Positions 1-5,071 of a stretch of DNA of 5,632 nucleotides are shown here, one piece after another. Position 1 is the first letter of the stretch. Each line of letters begins with the position of its first letter. The notes under the pieces were generated by a model. That model saw only the letters and a program-made list of their open reading frames with translations, was not told the DNA's origin and ran no database searches. This DNA comes from Halobacteriaceae archaeon Tc-Br11_E2g27 (GTDB lineage: Archaea > Halobacteriota > Halobacteria > Halobacteriales > Haloarculaceae), in assembly GCA_001564135.1 (NCBI GenBank), contig LKNH01000177.1, forward strand, positions 1 through 5,632, read 5' to 3'. Both the position numbers and the translations under genes were made by a program.

Positions 1-44
1 TCCCCGTATGCTGGGCAGTGAAAGCTGCGCTATAGTGCAATCAG

Positions 45-130
45 CTATACCGGTCGACGGAACAATTGAGAGGTCTCACGCAGGACGGGTGGTAACGAAT
101 CTATCACAGCTTCCGTCGACCGGTATATAG
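45..130. repeat. Inverted-repeat element with 16-bp perfect arms and 48-nt interior
   Basis: The arms at 47-62 (ATACCGGTCGACGGAA) and 111-126 are exact reverse complements. The complementarity resumes outside after a two-base TA insertion in the right arm (45-46 against 129-130). The 48-nt interior (63-110) carries a small TGAGA/TCTCA hairpin at 67-78. The element lies just beyond the 3' end of the minus-strand helicase gene. It could be a small MITE-like element, a structured 3' UTR or terminator, or a small RNA. The sequence alone does not decide between these. The palindrome is clear; its function is unknown. Confidence 0.6.
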
Positions 131-137
131 GAGAACA

Positions 138-148
138 ATAGAAAAACC
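138..148 (-). terminator. Possible T-rich terminator of the helicase gene
   Basis: Just past the helicase stop codon (152-154), the minus strand carries a run of five T (142-146) followed by further T-rich sequence. Archaeal transcription commonly ends at short T-runs without needing a hairpin. The inverted repeat at 45-130 lies immediately downstream and could add a structured backup. This is an inference from position and composition only. Confidence 0.4.
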
Positions 149-151
149 AGA

Positions 152-2989
152 TTACCAAAACGAACGCGTTCGGGCGTACTCCCGTTCGCGTGAGAGGATA
201 TCGCGGTAAAATTCGTCCTCGTTTTCGCGCAGTTTGTTGATAATTCGGGCAGCATTTCGAGGGCCAACACCGCGGGCTGCGAGCGCAATCACCGCTTGCT
301 TGCCATGGCTCTGGACCAGACTCGCAGACTGGTACGCTCGCTCGGTTTTCTGTTGCTGTTCCTCATCTTTCTCCGGCGTCCTCACTGCAGCTATCGTCTC
401 TTCATCCCACGGGTTGAGTGCTGCAATCCGGGTTGATTCACAGTGTGGACACTGTGGCTGGTCCGGCACCCGTTTGACCTGCGTCGTCCGCTTCCAGTCG
501 GTACAGTGGAGACAGAAGAGAATAACCCGGTCGTTCTGAATGCGCTCTTTGACAGTCTGGATAACGCTTGCATCCGCATTTTCGGGGGTGAGTAGTTCTT
601 GACCCGCGCTGCGACCGCCCGTCCCGATGGCTGTGTGTTCGGAAACCAGCTCTATGCCGATGTCACCTGACTGGATAGCCGCAAGCACGTCGCTCGCCTC
701 CGCAATGGCCAATTCCTCATGAAGAAGTTCACGCATTGCCTCGTCATAGACAGGGGTATCCTCCAGTGCTTGTAACAGCCGACTCCGACCAAAGCTGGTC
801 GATGAACCTCGCCACCGTTTGAGCGCACCGAATGTCGCCGCGACATGAGAGATAGTGAATTTGAGTGCATCCGCGTTTTTCAGGCTCAACTCAATGAGGC
901 TTCTGACGTGTTCCGGGTCAGTTTCCTCAAGAATTGCCACGACTTCAGTGAGGCTTACACCTGCCGGAACATCAAATTCAATCCGGTACGGGTCAACCTC
1001 CAGACCGATGCTTGAACCAGTTTGCTGGCCGAGGAGTGCAGAAAGCAGTCGGCCGAGCGTCTCGTTTGTTTGGTGTCCAAAACAAGCGTTGATTACAATA
1101 GAGCCTGCGTTCCCTTCAGCGACGATGCGCTCGTCCGTGGCAATCGGCTGGCCGTCCTCGACCGTGGTTGCAATCTGGTCCAGACCGGTACTAACTGTTT
1201 CATAACCAACTTCATACCGTCGGGCGATATCCCGGGCTACCCCGTCTGTCTCACCGCCGGCCTCGAACTGCTCAACGGCGACGCGCCGGAGCTCCCCGAC
1301 GCCCGCTGCAACGGGACGGGCAACCGGAATCTCCTGCCCTGTCCAGGACGGGACCTCCCCGGTTGGGTCAGGAATTGGAGACACTGTGACAACCTCATCT
1401 TCTTCATCAATCTCGGTAATCCGCCACATCTCCCCGCGTTGCACGAATGTCTCGCCAGGAGTTGCAAAGTTGACGACGAAACGTTCATCTAACGTACCAA
1501 CCCGTGACCCGCTGGCGACATCCTCGACGTCGTATGTCGTTTCGTCCGGAATCATCGACAGGTTCCGGTAAAAATACTGCCACGTCTCTCGGCGCTTTTC
1601 GAGCGTATCTTTCTCCTCATCAACCCAGATAACGCGATTGTTCGCAAGTTCCCTGACGACTGATTTGAACGCGTCCGTCTCTACGTCGTGGAACGGATAC
1701 GCGCGAGTAATAATTTCGTATGCCCGCATCGCCCGAATCTCACCGAAATCCATAACGAGACCTGCAATCTGGTTTGCAACCGTATCAAGACTACCATTGT
1801 GTAGCTTTGCAGGTTCGACAGCACCCTTACGCGACCGATGGGCAATAACGAGGGATTCAATGATATCGTCCGGATGGCTGGTGACAATCGTTCCGGAGGA
1901 ATATTCACCCTCCCGATGGCCAGCCCTCCCGATTCGCTGGAGCAGGCGGGCTACCTGCCGTGGGCTGTTGTACTGGACAACATGGTCGACATGACCGACA
2001 TCGATACCGAGTTCCATCGACGACGTACAGAGGAGGGCATCGAGTTCACCCTCTTTGAATTTCGTCTCGACTTCGATGCGAGAGTCTTTTGCGAGTGAGC
2101 CGTGATGAATCCCCACGTCCGTTCCGTATGCTCGGAGTCGGGAGCCAAGCGCTTCTGCTGTCTGTCGTGTATTGACGAAAACAAGTGTCGCCTCGTGTTT
2201 GGAGACGATTTCATCAATTGCTCGGACATGGCTTGCTATCTCCGGGTCGGTGACGAGTTCGCTGGCGAGCGATTCATCTTCGACCCTGATTTCGGGACAG
2301 CGAACATCGATATCGACGTTGCTACCGACGGAAACCTCGACGACATCAAACGGTCGACCGCCAGTAAGGAGATTTCCAATCTGTTCGGGGTCCTCGACGG
2401 TTGCAGAGAGGCCGATTCGTTGAAACGAACCAGCAAGTTCTTCGAGTCGTTCCAGCCCAATTGAGAGTTGCGCACCACGTTTTGATACCGCTAACTCGTG
2501 AATTTCGTCGATGACGACGTGGTCGACGAACTCAAGCGCCTGCCTGAGTTTTTTCCCAGTCAGCATCGCCTGCAGCGTTTCGGGTGTCGTCACAAGCAAA
2601 TCAGGTGGGTTATTTGCCTGTTTCTGTCGCTGATAATCCGTTGTATCACCGTGACGAACATCCACATCGATATCCAATGTTTCACCCCACCAGTCGAGAC
2701 GCTCGCGCATATCGCGGTTGAGCGCACGAAGCGGCGTGATATACAGCGCACCGATGCCGAATCGGCTCTCGCCTGCAAGCGAATCAAAAATTGGAAGTGT
2801 CGCGGTTTCGGTCTTTCCGCTCCCCGTTGGAGCAACCACAACGACGTTCTCCCCACGGGTCAAACGACCCAAGGCTTTGCGCTGTGGCTCCGTTGGAGAG
2901 TCAAACCCACGAGCGGAGAGTGCGCCTCGGACTTCCTCCCCAAGTGCGGTAAACGCCGCTGGCCCCTGCAACACCTCGCGGTCTGCCAT
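152..2989 (-). CDS. lhr: Lhr-type superfamily 2 ATP-dependent helicase with C-terminal zinc motif
   Basis: This is a 945-residue helicase of the Lhr (large helicase-related) family, ATP-driven 3'-5' translocases linked to DNA repair and nucleic-acid remodelling. Motifs, numbered from the chosen start: Q-motif region 28-36, Walker A APTGSGKT 53-60, TPLRALN 85-91, TTPETL 134-139, DEIH 161-164, SAT 195-197, HHG 295-297, motif V around 321-344, and QRIGRAGHR 351-359. The Lhr winged-helix and C-terminal core follow. C826, C829, C847 and C850 form a likely zinc ribbon, and 904-920 (GVGPRNAARI) resembles a helix-hairpin-helix. I place the start at 2987-2989 (MADREV), because a TATA-like TATTAA at 3016-3021 sits about 30 bases upstream, as in leaderless haloarchaeal mRNAs. 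An ATG two codons upstream (2993-2995) is also possible. The open frame extends to an ATG at 3053-3055, but those extra residues come mostly from the 80-bp repeat. Family assignment is firm; which archaeal Lhr subgroup it belongs to is not. Confidence 0.95.
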   Translation of the reverse strand: MADREVLQGPAAFTALGEEVRGALSARGFDSPTEPQRKALGRLTRGENVVVVAPTGSGKTETATLPIFDSLAGESRFGIGALYITPLRALNRDMRERLDWWGETLDIDVDVRHGDTTDYQRQKQANNPPDLLVTTPETLQAMLTGKKLRQALEFVDHVVIDEIHELAVSKRGAQLSIGLERLEELAGSFQRIGLSATVEDPEQIGNLLTGGRPFDVVEVSVGSNVDIDVRCPEIRVEDESLASELVTDPEIASHVRAIDEIVSKHEATLVFVNTRQTAEALGSRLRAYGTDVGIHHGSLAKDSRIEVETKFKEGELDALLCTSSMELGIDVGHVDHVVQYNSPRQVARLLQRIGRAGHREGEYSSGTIVTSHPDDIIESLVIAHRSRKGAVEPAKLHNGSLDTVANQIAGLVMDFGEIRAMRAYEIITRAYPFHDVETDAFKSVVRELANNRVIWVDEEKDTLEKRRETWQYFYRNLSMIPDETTYDVEDVASGSRVGTLDERFVVNFATPGETFVQRGEMWRITEIDEEDEVVTVSPIPDPTGEVPSWTGQEIPVARPVAAGVGELRRVAVEQFEAGGETDGVARDIARRYEVGYETVSTGLDQIATTVEDGQPIATDERIVAEGNAGSIVINACFGHQTNETLGRLLSALLGQQTGSSIGLEVDPYRIEFDVPAGVSLTEVVAILEETDPEHVRSLIELSLKNADALKFTISHVAATFGALKRWRGSSTSFGRSRLLQALEDTPVYDEAMRELLHEELAIAEASDVLAAIQSGDIGIELVSEHTAIGTGGRSAGQELLTPENADASVIQTVKERIQNDRVILFCLHCTDWKRTTQVKRVPDQPQCPHCESTRIAALNPWDEETIAAVRTPEKDEEQQQKTERAYQSASLVQSHGKQAVIALAARGVGPRNAARIINKLRENEDEFYRDILSREREYARTRSFW

Positions 2990-3015
2990 TGCCATGCAAT
3001 TGGGGATTGAACTGA

Positions 3016-3021
3016 TTAATA
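3016..3021 (-). promoter_or_regulatory. Candidate TATA box of the helicase gene
   Basis: Read on the minus strand, TATTAA is centred about 29.5 bases upstream of the chosen ATG (2989) and 23.5 bases upstream of the alternative at 2995. That spacing fits a leaderless haloarchaeal promoter. Three of its bases (3019-3021) are the outer end of repeat copy 1, so insertion of the repeat would have rebuilt this promoter. No transcript start is known. Confidence 0.4.
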
Positions 3022-3098
3022 CTGCCGGACGTAACTTCGTAAACTTACTCGCCACCCCAGGGTGGCGAGATGGTTTAAAGGCTTACGTCCGGTAGTAT
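3019..3098 (+). repeat. 80-bp palindromic element, copy 1
   Basis: This is a symmetric palindrome of two 38-nt arms around a 4-nt loop. Outer arms 3019-3034 and 3083-3098 pair over 16 positions with one G-T wobble (3024/3093). The tip is a perfect 9-bp stem, 3048-3056 with 3061-3069, around CCAG. The middle adds TAAAC/GTTTA pairs (3040-3044 with 3073-3077). It is identical to copy 2 (3669-3748) at 75 of 80 positions and has the same orientation. It lies between the divergent helicase and Nudix genes, so it cannot simply be a gene-end terminator. The right arm contains TTTAAA (3074-3079), a possible TATA element. It contains no gene; it may be a non-autonomous mobile element or a structured RNA. 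Confidence 0.85.
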
Positions 3099-3148
3099 AC
3101 GACCGTCGGAGCACCAAAAGACTGAACGCCTCCTATCGGTCGACTACA

Positions 3149-3163
3149 ATGTCGACATACAAA
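3149..3163 (+). promoter_or_regulatory. Candidate promoter and overlapping palindrome of the Nudix gene
   Basis: A weak TATA-like TACAAA (3158-3163) is centred about 29.5 bases before the Nudix ATG, consistent with a leaderless transcript. A perfect 10-bp palindrome ATGTCGACAT (3149-3158) abuts it where BRE/TFB would bind. A second GTCGAC lies 12 bases upstream (3139-3144). This could be an operator. GTCGAC is a frequent hexamer in haloarchaeal DNA, so chance is a serious alternative. Confidence 0.3.
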
Positions 3164-3189
3164 AGAGGCTGCTGGCCCTCAATTCCGGC

Positions 3190-3669
3190 ATGGAGACGAC
3201 TCGACATTTCGTTGCGACGGTCTACGTTGTGCATGGTGGGGAAACAGCGTTACATCACCATGAAAAACTCGACATGTGGCTGCCGCCCGGGGGACATATC
3301 GACCGCGACGAACTGCCCCACGAGGCAGCAAAACGAGAGGTGAAAGAGGAGATTGGCATTGATATCGACCTGCTGGCTCCACAGGGCAACCTCCAATCGG
3401 AGACCGTTCGCTCAATTCCCAAGCCACAGCATTTTCTCCTCGAAGATATCAACGTCCACGAGGAAGGTGTCGGCCATCAACATATCGACTTCATTTATTA
3501 TGGCCACGCTGACACGCAAAATATCGAGCCTGCACCGGGAGAAACGCCGGCAACCGAGTGGGAGTGGTTCACACAAAAAGAGCTACGCGACAATCAGGAG
3601 CGATTTGAATCCGATGTCGTCGAAATCGGTCAGCGAGCAATCGAGGCTGTTGAAGACCAACAGTTGTGA
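3190..3669 (+). CDS. Nudix family hydrolase
   Basis: This 159-residue protein has a textbook Nudix box at residues 35-57 (G-x5-E-x7-REVKEEIGI), with the metal-binding glutamates E50, E53 and E54. Such enzymes hydrolyse nucleoside diphosphates linked to another group, releasing a nucleotide and a phosphate-containing product, with Mg2+ or Mn2+. The LPPGG lead-in (31-35) and the WEWF segment (124-127) after the box are common in small housekeeping Nudix proteins. The sequence does not reveal the substrate, so ADP-ribose, a damaged dNTP or another compound is equally possible. It is a complete single-domain protein of usual length, soluble, with an acidic C-terminus. The start is the first ATG in frame. 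The gene sits alone between the two 80-bp palindromic elements, and its TGA stop shares its last base with copy 2. Confidence 0.93.
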   Translation: METTRHFVATVYVVHGGETALHHHEKLDMWLPPGGHIDRDELPHEAAKREVKEEIGIDIDLLAPQGNLQSETVRSIPKPQHFLLEDINVHEEGVGHQHIDFIYYGHADTQNIEPAPGETPATEWEWFTQKELRDNQERFESDVVEIGQRAIEAVEDQQL

Positions 3670-3748
3670 TACTGCCGGACGTAACTTCGTAAACGTACTC
3701 GCCACCCCGCGGTGGCGAGATGATTTAAAGGTTTACGTCCGGTAGTAT
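3669..3748 (+). repeat. 80-bp palindromic element, copy 2
   Basis: This is the second copy of the element at 3019-3098, with the same length, orientation and symmetry. The outer arms are 3669-3684 and 3733-3748; the tip stem is 3698-3706 with 3711-3719 around a CCGC loop. It differs from copy 1 at five positions (copy 2 coordinates 3695, 3708, 3709, 3723 and 3732). Two of these are in the loop and none falls in the outer arms or tip stem. It begins on the last base of the Nudix stop codon and ends 54 bases before aroK. It could therefore act as a 3' structure for the Nudix mRNA, and its TTTAAA (3724-3729) could feed transcription toward aroK. Confidence 0.85.
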
Positions 3749-3774
3749 GACGAGAGGCACTAAATCAGCACTGG

Positions 3775-3780
3775 TAAATA
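3775..3780 (+). promoter_or_regulatory. Candidate TATA box of aroK
   Basis: TAAATA is centred about 25 bases before the aroK ATG, the position expected for a leaderless haloarchaeal transcript. No Shine-Dalgarno-like sequence sits at the right distance before the start, which agrees with leaderless initiation. It lies outside repeat copy 2, so aroK appears to have its own promoter. Confidence 0.45.
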
Positions 3781-3802
3781 GGGCGGTCGGAGAGTCGAAA
3801 GC

Positions 3803-4657
3803 ATGGAAGGGACCGCACGCGCACCCGCGGCAGGGACAGTGCTCAATGCGCTCGCGACGGGAACCGGGTCTGCGTTTGCAATAGCCGAGTATACGACAGC
3901 GACGGTGACGCTTGCTGACCACCAAAAGGTTACCGGCGAAATAACAGGTTCACCAGACGCAGACGCTCGACTCATTGAACGATGTGTCGAACTCGTGACC
4001 GCAGAGTACGGGGCTGGAGAGGGCGGCACGGTAAGAACAGAGAGTGAAGTTCCGATGGCATCCGGGCTCAAATCATCCAGCGCCGCGGCGAACGCGACCG
4101 TACTGGCGACGCTTTCTGCACTGGGGAAAGAGGATGCGGTCTCTCGGGCAGATGCCGCACGTATCGGCGTGACCGCTGCACGAGACGTTGGCGTAACGAT
4201 TACGGGAGCGTTCGATGATGCAAGCGCCAGCATGCTCGGTGGCGTGACTGTGACTGAGAACACGACGGACGAACTGCTCCATCGCGAAGAGCGCGACTGG
4301 GCAGTGCTCGTCTGGACGCCACCCGAACAGTCGTTCAGTGCCGATGCCGATGTCGAGGCCTGCAAGCAAATCGCACCGATGGCCGATTTTGTCGCTGAGC
4401 TAGCTCAGAAGGGAGATTTTGAGCGGGCGATGACCGTGAATGGACTGGCATTCTGTGCTGCACTTGGGTTTGACAGTCAGCCGATGATCGAAGTCATGGC
4501 AACCGTCGATGGCGTATCGCTTTCTGGGACAGGTCCGAGCTTTACCGCTGTTGGTGAGAAATCGGCACTCGAATCGGTTCGAACCCGCTGGGACGACCGT
4601 CCCGGGATGACGATGCTCACCACCACACAAACCGCGGGAGCCAGCATTCTCGAGTAA
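3803..4657 (+). CDS. aroK: Archaeal shikimate kinase (GHMP kinase family)
   Basis: This 284-residue enzyme phosphorylates shikimate with ATP to shikimate 3-phosphate, a step of the pathway to chorismate and the aromatic amino acids. It is the archaeal type, related to galactokinase, homoserine kinase and mevalonate kinase, and not the P-loop bacterial AroK. Evidence: the N-terminal APAAGTVLNALATG segment (7-20), the GHMP ATP-binding motif PMASGLKSSSAAANA (84-98), the central GAFDDASASMLGG stretch (135-147), and the C-terminal glycine motif SLSGTGPSFTAVG (239-251). Length is normal for the family and the gene is intact. The start is the first in-frame ATG, right where the family's N-terminus begins, with a TATA-like box about 25 bases upstream. 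The chorismate mutase gene follows 76 bases downstream, which supports the pathway assignment. Confidence 0.95.
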   Translation: MEGTARAPAAGTVLNALATGTGSAFAIAEYTTATVTLADHQKVTGEITGSPDADARLIERCVELVTAEYGAGEGGTVRTESEVPMASGLKSSSAAANATVLATLSALGKEDAVSRADAARIGVTAARDVGVTITGAFDDASASMLGGVTVTENTTDELLHREERDWAVLVWTPPEQSFSADADVEACKQIAPMADFVAELAQKGDFERAMTVNGLAFCAALGFDSQPMIEVMATVDGVSLSGTGPSFTAVGEKSALESVRTRWDDRPGMTMLTTTQTAGASILE

Positions 4658-4673
4658 AAGAAGACCGAAGCGG

Positions 4674-4679
4674 TAAAAC
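4674..4679 (+). promoter_or_regulatory. Candidate TATA box before the chorismate mutase leader
   Basis: TAAAAC is centred about 28 bases before the ATG at 4705. A transcript from it would start near 4704-4705 and carry a leader of about 29-30 bases before the mutase start at 4734. This would give the mutase a promoter of its own in addition to read-through from aroK. It is a weak match to the consensus. Confidence 0.3.
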
Positions 4680-4704
4680 GCATCCCCACAAGAGAGTACG
4701 ATAG

Positions 4705-4737
4705 ATGACCACACACAGCGGAGGCGACTGGCGATGA
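4705..4737 (+). CDS. Possible ten-codon upstream ORF overlapping the chorismate mutase start
   Basis: ATG at 4705 opens a frame encoding MTTHSGGDWR and ends at TGA 4735-4737. That stop overlaps the mutase ATG (4734-4736) in the ATGA arrangement typical of translational coupling. The mutase Shine-Dalgarno lies within it. It could be a leader peptide, or an accident of the start context. It contains one Trp codon and no Phe or Tyr, so attenuation by this pathway's end products is not obvious. It is too short to judge by composition. Confidence 0.25.
   Translation: MTTHSGGDWR
4720..4724 (+). promoter_or_regulatory. Strong Shine-Dalgarno of the chorismate mutase gene
   Basis: GGAGG lies nine bases before the ATG at 4734 and is fully complementary to the conserved CCUCC at the 3' end of 16S rRNA. 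It fixes the mutase start. It also contrasts with aroK and the Nudix gene, which show no such site and look leaderless. Confidence 0.7.
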
Positions 4738-5033
4738 GCAGCGAACCAGCAATCAACCCCGATGAGATGTCACTCGATGAGTTGCGAACCGAAATCCGTG
4801 ATATCGACCGGGATATCGTTGAACTCATCGCACGCCGAACGTACGTCGCTGATACGATTGCACAGGTGAAAGCGAGCGAAGACCTCCCAACAACCGACGA
4901 AAAGCAGGAAGAAAAAGTGATGGAGCGCGCTGGCGAGAACGCCGAGCGGTTCGATGTCGATGCAAATCTCGTAAAAGCGATTTTCCGATTGCTTATTGAA
5001 TTAAACAAGGTCGAACAGCGGGAAAATCGGTAA
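4734..5033 (+). CDS. aroQ: Chorismate mutase, AroQ class, monofunctional
   Basis: This 99-residue, all-helical enzyme rearranges chorismate to prephenate, the first committed step toward phenylalanine and tyrosine. It aligns by eye with the mutase domain of the E. coli P-protein (PheA). R18, R35, K46, D55, E59 and Q95 match the active-site R11, R28, K39, D48, E52 and Q88. The position of R51 is Q58 and that of S84 is N91. There is no fused prephenate dehydratase or dehydrogenase domain, so it is the free-standing form, expected to act as an intertwined dimer. The N-terminal dozen residues are an extension before helix 1. The start is set by GGAGG nine bases upstream. It follows shikimate kinase in the same orientation, 76 bases away, and probably can be co-transcribed with it. 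Confidence 0.93.
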   Translation: MSSEPAINPDEMSLDELRTEIRDIDRDIVELIARRTYVADTIAQVKASEDLPTTDEKQEEKVMERAGENAERFDVDANLVKAIFRLLIELNKVEQRENR

Positions 5034-5071
5034 GGAATCACGAGCGCCAGTATCGTCGTTAGCTCAGCAGC

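Noticed and set aside
45..130. Common origin of the 45-130 element with the 80-bp repeats
   Set aside because: The arms share only scattered ATAC, CCGG and AA elements and the interiors are unrelated. The similarity is too weak to claim.
45..137. H/ACA-type guide RNA, because ACA (135-137) follows the right arm
   Set aside because: The lower stem is longer than in guide RNAs, the ACA spacing and a pseudouridylation pocket are not convincing, and no kink-turn could be identified.
1022..1492. 156-codon plus-strand open frame inside the helicase gene
   Set aside because: It is antisense to the conserved Lhr core, with no recognisable domain and atypical composition. It is a shadow frame.
2498..3010. 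170-codon plus-strand open frame opposite the helicase N-terminal motor
   Set aside because: It is rich in Cys, Arg and Trp, unlike a haloarchaeal protein, and is fully covered by helicase motifs on the other strand.
3019..3748. Repeats as a minimal CRISPR array
   Set aside because: There are only two 80-bp units, 650 bp apart, with a complete gene between them. Each unit is wholly palindromic and there are no short uniform spacers.
3760..4365. 201-codon minus-strand open frame opposite aroK
   Set aside because: It is rich in Ser, Ala and Val and lacks motifs, as expected for the complement of a GC-biased haloarchaeal gene. The plus strand encodes an unmistakable shikimate kinase.
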